Below are positions 1 to 6,412 of a stretch of DNA of 29,957 nt, piece by piece. The stretch's first letter is position 1; each line of letters opens with the position of its first letter. The notes below the pieces were generated by a model. It saw only the letters and a list, made by a program, of their open reading frames with translations. It ran no database searches and was not told the origin of the DNA. Both the position numbers and the translations under genes were made by a program. Source of the stretch: DASUPK01 sp035265665 (GTDB lineage Bacteria > Actinomycetota > Thermoleophilia > Solirubrobacterales > 70-9); assembly GCA_035265665.1 (NCBI GenBank), contig DATFOK010000071.1, forward strand, positions 1 through 29,957, read 5' to 3'.

Positions 1-228
1 ATCTCCAGGATCCTGCTCGACCGCGAGACGATCGAGGCGGACGAGTTCATCGCGCTGCTCGAGGGCAAGCCCGAGGACGAGGTCTTCGCCGACGAGGAGG
101 AGGCCCAGCCGCCCGAGGCCCCGCCCATCGAGGAGAAGGGCACCGCTCGCGAGGGCCCCAAGCCGCGTCCGCATCCGCGTCCCGGCCTCGCCGGCGGCGG
201 CGCGGAGATGCGCGACAACCGCTCGTAG
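1..228 (+). CDS. ftsH: ATP-dependent zinc metalloprotease FtsH, C-terminal end (partial)
   Basis: The first 75 codons form an open frame entering from outside the window and ending at TAG 226-228. The opening residues (ISRILLDRETIEADEFIALL) match the last conserved helix of the FtsH peptidase domain, where 'LL..ETl.adEf..LL' is typical. FtsH is a membrane-anchored AAA+ protease that degrades misfolded membrane proteins; the ATPase and HExxH peptidase parts lie upstream of the window. After the helix comes an acidic then Pro/Arg/Gly-rich tail, common in actinobacterial FtsH. In many actinobacteria ftsH is followed by folate genes, and folP, folB and folK follow here; a folE between ftsH and folP, usual in that arrangement, is absent. 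The family call rests on a short C-terminal segment plus context. Confidence 0.8.
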   Translation: MSRILLDRETIEADEFIALLEGKPEDEVFADEEEAQPPEAPPIEEKGTAREGPKPRPHPRPGLAGGGAEMRDNRS

Positions 229-295
229 GCGCGCGGTTCGCTGAAAACCGGCAATGAAGGGGCCGGGCCCAGCGCCCGCGAAGGATCGTGAGCAC

Positions 296-319
296 TTTCC
301 CGGCCTATAGCCGGAAAAA
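296..319. terminator. Possible hairpin after ftsH
   Basis: CCGGC (300-304), loop CTATA, GCCGG (310-314), flanked by TTTC on the left and AAAAA on the right. The stem is short and the plus-strand tail is A rather than T, so termination of ftsH here is only a suggestion; read on the minus strand it would have the usual T tail. The rest of 229-340 shows nothing recognisable. Confidence 0.25.
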
Positions 320-340
320 CGCTCGAGATCCGGTCAGGGC

Positions 341-346
341 GATACT
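341..346 (+). promoter_or_regulatory. -10 box upstream of folP leader peptide
   Basis: GATACT lies 6 nt before GTG 353, the spacing seen for the other leaderless starts in this window. No convincing -35 was found. It would start transcription at or next to the leader-peptide start codon and drive folP. Confidence 0.45.
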
Positions 347-352
347 GGGGCC

Positions 353-421
353 GTGATCCCGCTCCGCCAGGCCCTGCCCCTCTTCGTTGCCGGTGTTCTG
401 GCCCCGATCCGCGCGGGGTAG
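353..421 (+). CDS. Candidate 22-aa leader peptide upstream of folP
   Basis: A 23-codon frame opens with GTG 353 exactly where a transcript from the GATACT box (341-346) should begin, and ends at TAG 419-421. It is in the same frame as folP, separated from the folP ATG (425) by the stop and a single CCG codon. The peptide is hydrophobic (for example LPLFVAGVLAPI). What is seen: promoter-like box, start, open frame, stop adjacent to the folP start. Inference: folP is translated by reinitiation after this leader, because folP has only a poor ribosome-binding site (GGGG 415-418). Alternatively it is the remnant of an N-terminal extension of folP interrupted by a stop. No family is recognised. Confidence 0.35.
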   Translation: MIPLRQALPLFVAGVLAPIRAG

Positions 422-424
422 CCG

Positions 425-1228
425 ATGCCCGCGCGCATCATGGGGATCGTCAACGTGACTCCCGATTCATTCTCGGACGGGGGCGAATTCCTGGATGCCG
501 AGCGCGCGATTTCCCACGGACGCGAGTTGGTTGAGGAAGGTGCTGACGTCATTGACGTTGGGGGCGAGTCGACGCGGCCGGGTGCCGAGGCCGTTCCGGC
601 GCAGGAGGAGCTGCGGAGGACCCAGCCTGTTGTCGGCGCTCTCTCCTCAGCCGGGTCTTCGCTCTCCATCGACACCTCGAAGGTGGGGGTCGCGCAGGCC
701 GCTCTCGACGCCGGTGCCGCGATGGTGAACGACGTCACCGCCCTGCGGGCGGAGCCGGAGCTGGCCGGGCTCTGCGCCGAGCGCGATTGCGAGGTCGTGC
801 TCATGCACATGCTCGGCGACCCGCGGACGATGCAGGAGAACCCCGTCTACGAGGACGTCGTGGACGACATCAAGGCCTTCCTCGCGGAGCGGATCCAGTT
901 CGCGGTCGCGGAGGGGATCGATGAGGAGCGGATATGGGTCGACCCCGGGATCGGCTTCGGCAAGACGGCCGAGCACAACCTCGAGCTGCACCGGCGCCTG
1001 GGCGAGCTCGCCGAACTCGGCCGGCCGATCGTCTTCGGCTCGTCACGCAAGAGCTTCATCGGCAAGCTGACCGGGGGCGAGGTCGACCAGCGGCTCGGCG
1101 GCACGATCGCCTCCAACGTGATCGCCTACGCGAACGGCGCCGCCATGCTGCGCGTCCACGACGTCGGCCCGATGCGGCAGGCGCTGCAGGTGGCCGACGC
1201 GATCGTCAATCCACGAACTCGCGAATGA
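425..1228 (+). CDS. folP: Dihydropteroate synthase
   Basis: 267 aa. Catalyses condensation of 6-hydroxymethyl-dihydropterin diphosphate with p-aminobenzoate to dihydropteroate in cytosolic folate synthesis; family target of sulfonamides. Signature motifs are all visible: VNVTPDSFSDGG near the N-terminus, DVGGESTRPG about residues 40-49, SIDTSK near 79-84, DPGIGFGK in the middle and GSSRKSF towards the end. The TIM-barrel length is normal, but the protein begins almost directly at the first barrel motif (MPARIMGIVNV), without the short preceding strand seen in many homologs. An in-frame TAG at 419-421 excludes any earlier start, so ATG 425 is the first possible one. Its 3' end overlaps the convergent hydrolase gene by 23 bp. 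It forms a folate cluster with folB and folK downstream. Confidence 0.95.
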   Translation: MPARIMGIVNVTPDSFSDGGEFLDAERAISHGRELVEEGADVIDVGGESTRPGAEAVPAQEELRRTQPVVGALSSAGSSLSIDTSKVGVAQAALDAGAAMVNDVTALRAEPELAGLCAERDCEVVLMHMLGDPRTMQENPVYEDVVDDIKAFLAERIQFAVAEGIDEERIWVDPGIGFGKTAEHNLELHRRLGELAELGRPIVFGSSRKSFIGKLTGGEVDQRLGGTIASNVIAYANGAAMLRVHDVGPMRQALQVADAIVNPRTRE

Positions 1229-2096
1229 GCGAGTTGACCACATCCGGCCGCTCGTACGGAACCCAGTGCCCGGCGCCGGGCACGATCTCGACGCGCACCC
1301 GCGGCACCCATTCACTCAACCCGCGGGTGAGAGAGGGGAGCAGCGCGGTGTCGTTCTCCCCCCAGATGACGAGGGTGGGGACCTCGACCGTCTGCGAGGT
1401 GATCTTGCTGGCGTACTCCTCTGGCACGCCACCCGCGGCGACCTGTTCGCCCATACGCGCGGCCCGGTAATAGTTGAGCCCGCCGCGCAGGGCCCCCGGC
1501 TGCCCCCAGGCCTCGTGGTAGAGGGCCTGGTCTTCATCGGAGAGCTGCGCTCCGCGGCCGCCGATCCGGACCATCAGGTTGTCCATCAGCGCGAAGTCGT
1601 TCGCCGCCATCAACTCCTCGGGCTCGGGCGACGGCTTCGAGAACTCGATCATGTAGTTGACGGCATCGCGCTGCTTCGGACTCTCGCGGAGGTCGCGATT
1701 CCAGGTGAAGGGTGGCGGAGCGTCGATGATCACCAGCCGTTCGAGCAGCTCGGGGTACTTGAGCGCGAGGGCCCAGGAGACGATCCCGCCCCAGTCGTGG
1801 CCGACCAGGGTGAGCGGCGCCAGTTCCAGCTCCCGCACCAGGCCGACGATGTCGCCGAGCAGATGGCGCATCCGGTAGGCCTCGGGGTCGCCGGGCTTGC
1901 AGGAGAGGTTGTAGCCGCGCATGTCGGCTGCGTAGACCTCGTTGTCCTCCCCGAGATCCGAGAGTTGCTCCCTCCACAGGAACCAGAACTGCGGGAACCC
2001 GTGCAGGAAGAGCAGCCGCTTGCCCTCGCCGCGGCTGACGTAGTGCATCCGGCACTGCTCGAGGTCGGCGAAATGATGTTGGAGGTCACCCGTCAC
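1206..2096 (-). CDS. Alpha/beta hydrolase, epoxide hydrolase-like
   Basis: 296 aa. Has the layout of the epoxide hydrolase/haloalkane dehalogenase branch: oxyanion motif HGFPQ at residues 32-36, nucleophile Asp101 in GHDWGG, an acid residue in WGENDTAL and the catalytic His in GAGHWVPYE near the C-terminus. The Asp nucleophile (instead of Ser) together with HGFPQ fits a soluble epoxide hydrolase that opens epoxides to diols; the substrate is unknown and a dehalogenase cannot be excluded. It is inserted on the opposite strand between folP and folB and overlaps the folP 3' end. The GTG start at 2096-2094 is the longest reasonable one and sits inside a palindrome (2092-2105) that could be an operator. 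No clear -10 box was found for it. Confidence 0.85.
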   Translation of the reverse strand: MTGDLQHHFADLEQCRMHYVSRGEGKRLLFLHGFPQFWFLWREQLSDLGEDNEVYAADMRGYNLSCKPGDPEAYRMRHLLGDIVGLVRELELAPLTLVGHDWGGIVSWALALKYPELLERLVIIDAPPPFTWNRDLRESPKQRDAVNYMIEFSKPSPEPEELMAANDFALMDNLMVRIGGRGAQLSDEDQALYHEAWGQPGALRGGLNYYRAARMGEQVAAGGVPEEYASKITSQTVEVPTLVIWGENDTALLPSLTRGLSEWVPRVRVEIVPGAGHWVPYERPDVVNSLIREFVD

Positions 2097-2126
2097 GGGC
2101 GTGACAGCCTCTCACGACCCGTGAGA
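2092..2126. promoter_or_regulatory. Tandem palindromes, candidate operators between hydrolase gene and folB
   Basis: Two inverted repeats share the core CACG...CGTG: GTCACG-GG-CGTGAC at 2092-2105 and TCTCACG-ACC-CGTGAGA at 2110-2126. Their centres are about 20 bp apart, roughly two helical turns. The first covers the start codon of the minus-strand hydrolase gene and the second ends just before the folB -10 box (2130-2135). The layout fits a dimeric repressor acting on this divergent pair; the regulator is unknown. Confidence 0.5.
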
Positions 2127-2129
2127 CGC

Positions 2130-2135
2130 TACTTT
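2130..2135 (+). promoter_or_regulatory. -10 box of folB, leaderless
   Basis: TACTTT is followed by 7 nt and GTG 2143. There is no Shine-Dalgarno sequence. This supports GTG 2143 rather than the TTG at 2134 as the folB start, since the TTG would overlap the promoter element. Confidence 0.6.
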
Positions 2136-2142
2136 GGCGGCG

Positions 2143-2556
2143 GTGGACGAATCCGCACATCCCTCCGTGGAAGTCGAGATCCGCGGCCTCTCCATATACA
2201 CGCACCACGGCGTCACCGACGCGGAGCAGGAGGTTGGCCAGCGGCTCGAGTTCGACCTGACCTTCGACGTGCCCGACTGTGACGCGGTGCTCACCGACCG
2301 CGTCGAAGACACCGTCGACTACTCGGAGGTCTGCGACATTGTCGCCCTGGCGGCGACCGAGAGGAGCTATCGCACCCTCGAGCGCCTCGGCCACGTGGTC
2401 GCCGAGCGGCTCATGGAGCGCTTCGACTGCGAGTCGGTCCAGGTCCGGGCGGCGAAGCCTGAGCCGCCGGTGCCCTACACGGTCCAGGAGGCGGGAGTGG
2501 AGGTCACCCTGGAGCGGTCCATGGACCGCGAGCCCGACGATGAGGATGGCGTCTGA
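2143..2556 (+). CDS. folB: Dihydroneopterin aldolase
   Basis: 137 aa. Cleaves dihydroneopterin to 6-hydroxymethyl-dihydropterin and glycolaldehyde, the step before folK. Seen: GLSIYTHHGVTDAEQEVGQ near the N-terminus with the conserved Glu, DTVDYSEV in the middle, and KPEPPVP with the conserved active-site Lys near residue 105. Length is slightly above the usual 120 aa because of a charged C-terminal tail. The GTG start is chosen because a TACTTT box lies exactly 7 nt upstream. The end overlaps possible alternative starts of folK (ATG 2540 or 2546), so the two are probably translated from one mRNA. Confidence 0.93.
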   Translation: MDESAHPSVEVEIRGLSIYTHHGVTDAEQEVGQRLEFDLTFDVPDCDAVLTDRVEDTVDYSEVCDIVALAATERSYRTLERLGHVVAERLMERFDCESVQVRAAKPEPPVPYTVQEAGVEVTLERSMDREPDDEDGV

Positions 2557-2596
2557 CCGAGATGATGCGAGGGCGCGCGACAGCCCGACCCGCCTG

Positions 2597-3088
2597 ATGC
2601 TGGGCTACCTCGGTCTCGGCTCAAACGTCGGCGACCGGGAGTCCCATCTGCGCGGCGCGATCGATGATCTGCGCGAACACGATGTCGAGATCGAGGCGGT
2701 CTCCTCGCTGTATGAGACCGAGCCGGTGGGGGAGATCGTCGACCAGCCGGATTTCCTCAACGCCGCCGTCCGGATCCGGACCTCGCTCGACCCGGAGGGC
2801 CTGCTCGACATCTGCAAGGCGATCGAGGTCGAGCACGGGCGCGCCTTCGGCGGCCCCCGGCACGGCCCCCGCCCGATCGACATCGATCTGCTGCTCCTCG
2901 GCCAGATCGAGATGAGCACGGACCGCCTCAGGCTGCCTCACCCAGAGGTCACCTCCCGGCGGTTCGTGCTGATGCCGCTGCTCGAGCTCGACCCCGACCT
3001 CCGGCTGCCGGACGGCACCGAGTTGGCCGCGGCGCTTGCAGCCCTCGGACCGGGCCAGCGTGTCGAGCGAGTCGCGCCGGCGCCTTAG
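2597..3088 (+). CDS. folK: 2-amino-4-hydroxy-6-hydroxymethyldihydropteridine diphosphokinase
   Basis: 163 aa from ATG 2597. Transfers pyrophosphate from ATP to 6-hydroxymethyl-dihydropterin, giving the substrate of FolP. Motifs: GLGSNVGDR at the N-terminus, QPDFLNAAV in the middle, and the ATP/Mg site GPRPIDIDLLLLG. Length is normal for the family from this start. Two in-frame ATGs further upstream (2540 and 2546) overlap the end of folB and would add 17-19 residues of charged sequence without family similarity; coupling to folB makes them possible, so the start is uncertain. The stop overlaps the convergent GST-like gene by 4 bp. Confidence 0.92.
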   Translation: MLGYLGLGSNVGDRESHLRGAIDDLREHDVEIEAVSSLYETEPVGEIVDQPDFLNAAVRIRTSLDPEGLLDICKAIEVEHGRAFGGPRHGPRPIDIDLLLLGQIEMSTDRLRLPHPEVTSRRFVLMPLLELDPDLRLPDGTELAAALAALGPGQRVERVAPAP

Positions 3089-3825
3089 GCGCGGAGCCCG
3101 GTGAGCCACTCCGCCGGAGCGACCGGCGGGGTCCGGCCGGGGAAGTCGGGCACCACCCGGTTCGCCAGCTCCCCGCAGGGCCTGCCCTCGATGAACGGCC
3201 GCAGGTCGTCGAAGGTCATCAGCAGACGAAGGCTCGGCGCCAGCTGATAGTCCGCCGCGTTCGGCTCCGGGCCCCCGATCACTCCCTCCGCGATCCAGGC
3301 GTCGATCCGGTCGAGGTCGTCTCGCAGCGAGGCCAGGTCCGACCGGACGTTCTCGTCGGTGGATCCGTTGAAGCGGGCGGCGAGCGACACGATCGGGCCC
3401 CCGGTCTTGACGGCCAGGCCGACCGGGATGCCCAACCGGGCACCCTCCGAGTAGCTCGCCATCGGCGGGCGGTTGCGCTTGAACGCCCACCAGCTGAAGC
3501 GGCGCGGCTTCTGCTGGAACTCGTCCCCCCATGCCTCAGCCTCCTCGACCTTGGCGCGCTTCTCGGTGTCGGCCGGGTAGAGCGCCGGGTCGGCCTGGAT
3601 GCGGTCGAGCTCGCGGCCGATTTCCATCGAGCCTTGCACCCGCTTGCCGTGGAGCTTCAGCGCCGGCACCGTGTTCTCGGGGAAGCGCTGGGCCCTGACC
3701 ACCCCCTTGGAGATCACCGGCATCAGGTCGACGCGCTTGTACGGGATGCCCTTGCGCTCGAGCATCAGCATCGCCGCGCGCGAGGGATGCGATCCCGGGA
3801 TCACGTAGAGCTTTGCCTCCGCCAT
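3085..3825 (-). CDS. Glutathione S-transferase-like thioredoxin-fold protein
   Basis: 246 aa. The N-terminal 80 residues look like a GST/glutaredoxin thioredoxin fold: KLYVIPGSHPSRAAMLMLERKGIPYKRVDL is cut here as KLYVIPGSHPSRAAMLMLE followed by a second strand, then the cis-Pro region ENTVPALKLHG and a GSMEI turn where GSTs bind the gamma-glutamyl part of the thiol. A helical C-terminal domain follows. Actinobacteria usually lack glutathione and use mycothiol, so the thiol partner is unknown. The ATG at 3825-3823 is preceded by TAGGAT (3839-3834) at 8 nt, fitting a leaderless start. It is divergent from coaX with only 37 bp between the two start codons. Confidence 0.75.
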   Translation of the reverse strand: MAEAKLYVIPGSHPSRAAMLMLERKGIPYKRVDLMPVISKGVVRAQRFPENTVPALKLHGKRVQGSMEIGRELDRIQADPALYPADTEKRAKVEEAEAWGDEFQQKPRRFSWWAFKRNRPPMASYSEGARLGIPVGLAVKTGGPIVSLAARFNGSTDENVRSDLASLRDDLDRIDAWIAEGVIGGPEPNAADYQLAPSLRLLMTFDDLRPFIEGRPCGELANRVVPDFPGRTPPVAPAEWLTGLRA

Positions 3826-3833
3826 TGCGGGCC

Positions 3834-3839
3834 ATCCTA
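3834..3839 (-). promoter_or_regulatory. -10 box of GST-like gene, leaderless
   Basis: On the minus strand this reads TAGGAT, 8 nt before ATG 3825. It lies 10 bp from the plus-strand -10 box of coaX (3850-3855), so the two divergent promoters are packed in 37 bp. Confidence 0.45.
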
Positions 3840-3849
3840 TGGGGGCCTG

Positions 3850-3855
3850 GATAAT
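3850..3855 (+). promoter_or_regulatory. -10 box of coaX, leaderless
   Basis: GATAAT followed by 7 nt and ATG 3863; TTGCGG at 3825-3830 is a possible -35 with a 19-bp spacer. This fixes the coaX start at 3863 rather than the upstream in-frame ATG at 3839, which would lie upstream of the promoter element. Confidence 0.65.
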
Positions 3856-3862
3856 CCTGCCG

Positions 3863-4633
3863 ATGCTGCTCGCTGTCGATGTCGGGAACACGCAGACCCA
3901 CCTGGGGGCCTTCGAGGGGCAGGACCTGGCCCGGGATTGGCGCCTCACTACGGCTCCGAGTGCCACGTCCGACGAGCTGGCCGCGACGATCTCGGACCTG
4001 CTCTCACTCGAGGGCCTGAGCTTCGGCTCTCTCGACGGAGCGATCGTCTCCACCGTCGTCCCCCAGCTCGGCCCCGAGTACGAGGAGCTCACCGAGCGCC
4101 ACACCGGGAAGCGGTGCCTGCTCGTCGGTCCCAATCTCAAGACCGGGATGCCGATCCTGGTCGACAATCCCCACGAGCTCGGAGCCGACCGGCTGGTCAA
4201 CGCGGTGGCTGCCCACGCGATGGCGAAGGGGGCCTGCGTCACGGTCGACTTCGGCACCTCGACCAACTTCGATGTCGTCTCCGGAGCGGGGGAGTACCTC
4301 GGCGGAGTGATCGGGCCGGGCGTCGAGGTCTCGCTCGAGGCGCTCACGGCCAGGGCGGCCAAGCTGCCCCGCATCGACCTCTCCTCTCCCGAGGGGCCGA
4401 TCGGCAAGCACACCACCGCGGCGATCCAGTCCGGCTTCGCCTACGGCTTCGCAGGCCTCGTCGACGGCATCGACAGGCGCATCGCCGATGCGCTGGGCGA
4501 GCAGGCCACCTTCATCGCGACGGGCGGGCTCGCGCACACGATCGCACCGCTGTGCGAGACGATCGACGAGGTCGACGAGCTGCTCACGCTGCGCGGGCTG
4601 CAATTGATCTACGACCGCAACAGCGGCTCCTAA
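3863..4633 (+). CDS. coaX: Type III pantothenate kinase
   Basis: 256 aa. Phosphorylates pantothenate, the first committed step of CoA synthesis; type III enzymes use the ASKHA fold and need a monovalent cation. Motifs: DVGNTQTH at the very N-terminus (phosphate loop), GADRLVNAVAAHAMA near residue 105, VDFGTSTNFD near 130 and GGVIGPGVEVSLEAL shortly after. The start at 3863 gives MLLAVDVGNT, the canonical family N-terminus. Its stop TAA (4631-4633) is also the first half of the dusB -10 box. No other pantothenate kinase is in the window. Confidence 0.95.
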   Translation: MLLAVDVGNTQTHLGAFEGQDLARDWRLTTAPSATSDELAATISDLLSLEGLSFGSLDGAIVSTVVPQLGPEYEELTERHTGKRCLLVGPNLKTGMPILVDNPHELGADRLVNAVAAHAMAKGACVTVDFGTSTNFDVVSGAGEYLGGVIGPGVEVSLEALTARAAKLPRIDLSSPEGPIGKHTTAAIQSGFAYGFAGLVDGIDRRIADALGEQATFIATGGLAHTIAPLCETIDEVDELLTLRGLQLIYDRNSGS

Positions 4634-4636
4634 CCT
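4631..4636 (+). promoter_or_regulatory. -10 box of dusB embedded in coaX stop codon
   Basis: TAACCT, whose TAA is the coaX stop codon, followed by 7 nt and GTG 4644. No Shine-Dalgarno sequence is present. Suggests dusB can be transcribed as a leaderless mRNA in addition to read-through from coaX. Confidence 0.55.
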
Positions 4637-4643
4637 TCGGGTC

Positions 4644-5636
4644 GTGCAGCCTTCGCTCACAACCCCCTTCCGCATCGGCGACGTCGAGATCGCCAACCGC
4701 GTCCTGCTCGCTCCCCTGGCGGGAATCGGGAACTGGTTCGTGCGGCTGCAGGCTCGGCGGCACGGCGCTGGGATGGCTGTCTCCGAGATGGTCTCGAGCT
4801 TCGGGCTCCACTACCGCAACGAGCGCACCCTTCGGGAGCTGCTCTGCCTCCACCCCGATGAGCATCCGGTCTCGGTCCAGCTCTTCGGTCAGGACCCGGA
4901 GGTGATGCGGTCGGCTGCGGCGACCGTTGCCGAGGCGGGCGCCGACCTTATCGACATCAACATGGGCTGCCCGGTCCGCAAGGTCTGCAAGACCGGGGCG
5001 GGCGCGGCACTGCTCTCGGAGCACGACCTCGCCGTTCGGATCGCCACGGCGGCCCGCGAAGGCGGCGAGATTCCGGTCACCGCCAAACTTCGCTCGGGAC
5101 TAGCGTCCGGAGGCCGGGAGGGGTTCGAGCTCGCGCGCCGGCTGGTCGAGGAGGCCGGCGTCTCCGCCATCGGCTTCCACCCGCGACCGGCCGCGACCCA
5201 GCACAAGGGCAAGCCCGACTACGCCTTGGCGCGTGAGCTGGTCGAGCTGATCGAAGTCCCCCTGATCATCTCGGGCGGGCTCGACACAGCGGAGGACGTG
5301 CTGCACGCCTACGAGGCCTCCGGCGCGGACGCCGTGATGGTCGCCCGCGGCTCGCTCGGCAATCCCTGGCTCTTCGAGCAGCTCATCGGCCGGCGAACCG
5401 TCGATCCCGACCGCGACGAGGTAATCGCTGAGCTGCTCTGGGTGATTGATCGGGGCGAGGAGCACCTCGGGCCCGAACGAGCCGCGCGCTACCTGCGCAA
5501 GTTCTATCCCTGGTACCTGGAGCGGCTCGGGGCCGACAAGGCCATGGCCGCCGCCCTCCAGGAGAGCGAGGACCTGGACGAGGCTCGGCGCCTCGTCCGA
5601 GGTCTCGAGGCACGCGCCGCGGCGGTCGCCGCCTAG
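4644..5636 (+). CDS. dusB: tRNA-dihydrouridine synthase
   Basis: 330 aa. FMN enzyme that reduces uridine in the tRNA D-loop to dihydrouridine. TIM-barrel motifs are complete: APLAGIGNWFVRL at the N-terminus, SVQLFGQDPEVM, then DINMGCPVRKVCKTGAGAAL, which holds the catalytic Cys (GCP) and FMN-binding Lys, later FHPRPAATQHKGKPDY and the phosphate site SGGLDTAEDV...GADAVMVARGSLGNPWLF. Length is typical. The GTG start follows the TAACCT box at 7 nt. The symbol follows the usual naming of the single actinobacterial Dus; the exact Dus subclass is not provable here. Confidence 0.92.
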   Translation: MQPSLTTPFRIGDVEIANRVLLAPLAGIGNWFVRLQARRHGAGMAVSEMVSSFGLHYRNERTLRELLCLHPDEHPVSVQLFGQDPEVMRSAAATVAEAGADLIDINMGCPVRKVCKTGAGAALLSEHDLAVRIATAAREGGEIPVTAKLRSGLASGGREGFELARRLVEEAGVSAIGFHPRPAATQHKGKPDYALARELVELIEVPLIISGGLDTAEDVLHAYEASGADAVMVARGSLGNPWLFEQLIGRRTVDPDRDEVIAELLWVIDRGEEHLGPERAARYLRKFYPWYLERLGADKAMAAALQESEDLDEARRLVRGLEARAAAVAA

Positions 5637-5649
5637 TTGTCCACCCACC

Positions 5650-5679
5650 TTGTCCGGCCGCACGGGCCCGGGATATGCT
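5650..5679 (+). promoter_or_regulatory. Promoter of the P-domain protein gene
   Basis: TTGTCC (5650-5655), 18-bp spacer, TATGCT (5674-5679). Unlike most promoters here, it has a recognisable -35 and gives a leader of about 30 nt with an AG-rich Shine-Dalgarno stretch (AGGGGAAGGGAAG) before ATG 5718. Confidence 0.6.
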
Positions 5680-5717
5680 GGGCCCGCTCAAGCGAAGAGC
5701 CAGGGGAAGGGAAGCCG

Positions 5718-6410
5718 ATGATCAAGAAGCGCCACGTCCGACTGGCGGCGGTCGCCTGCGCAGGATGCGCGTCGCTCTGCCTGTCCGTGCTGCCCGCCAC
5801 ACCGGGGGCCAAGACGAAGTCGGCTCAGTTCACCCAGTGCGTGAGCGCGGCTGTGCCGATCCCCGACGGCCCCGCGCCGCCCTTCACGGCCGTGAACCCG
5901 GCCGCGTCGTTCGCCGTGCCCGTGCGGGTGCCGAAGTTCAAGGGCAGGCCACAGGACGGAGTCGCGACGAGGTTGGACTCCGTGGGCGTCCGAATCTCGC
6001 ACACCGATGACAGCGACCTGGCCCTCTTCCTGGTCTCGCCGGGAGGCCGAGCCGTGGCCCTCGCCACCTATCGCGACCAGAGCACGAACGTCGACGACGA
6101 GGACCGCCCGGTACCAAGCGGTGACGGCTACGGCGCTGGACCCGCAAGTTGTTCTGGCTCACTGGTGCGTTTCGGCGACGGGTTCCCGACCTCGATCGTC
6201 ACACCCGGCAACACCGCGCTCGACGCCCCGATCACCGGGTCGTTCAGTCCGGAGCAGCCGCTGAGCACTTTGGTCGGTGGCCCGGCCCGGGGGTTCTGGG
6301 CCCTGATCGTCCAGGACATCCAGGACCGCGACGTCGGCCAGATCAACGCCCTCTCGCTGAGCTTCACCTACAGCTACAAGGTGAAGAAGAAGAAGCGAAG
6401 GAGGAGGTAG
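5718..6410 (+). CDS. Secreted protein with C-terminal proprotein-convertase P-type domain
   Basis: 230 aa. An N-terminal signal peptide is visible: KKRH, then a hydrophobic stretch, with likely cleavage after a small-residue site near residue 34. The C-terminal half has the jelly-roll P-domain pattern: VGVRISHTDDSDLALFLVSP, GRAVALATY, and later GGPARGFWALIVQDIQ with LSLSFTY as the last strand. P domains normally accompany subtilisin-type proteases; no protease domain is present, so this is a stand-alone exported beta-sandwich of unknown partner. It ends in a strongly basic tail (KVKKKKRRRR) whose AGG codons also form the Shine-Dalgarno sequence of the next gene. The start is fixed by the Shine-Dalgarno stretch and signal peptide. 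It is probably co-transcribed with the following hydrolase gene (2-nt gap). Confidence 0.8.
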   Translation: MIKKRHVRLAAVACAGCASLCLSVLPATPGAKTKSAQFTQCVSAAVPIPDGPAPPFTAVNPAASFAVPVRVPKFKGRPQDGVATRLDSVGVRISHTDDSDLALFLVSPGGRAVALATYRDQSTNVDDEDRPVPSGDGYGAGPASCSGSLVRFGDGFPTSIVTPGNTALDAPITGSFSPEQPLSTLVGGPARGFWALIVQDIQDRDVGQINALSLSFTYSYKVKKKKRRRR

Positions 6411-6412
6411 GC

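Noticed and set aside
1266..2282. Long plus-strand open frame opposite the epoxide hydrolase gene
   Set aside because: Typical high-GC shadow frame; the minus-strand frame has all the catalytic motifs.
3839..3862. Longer coaX start at ATG 3839
   Set aside because: It would lie upstream of the GATAAT -10 box, and the family N-terminus begins at ATG 3863.
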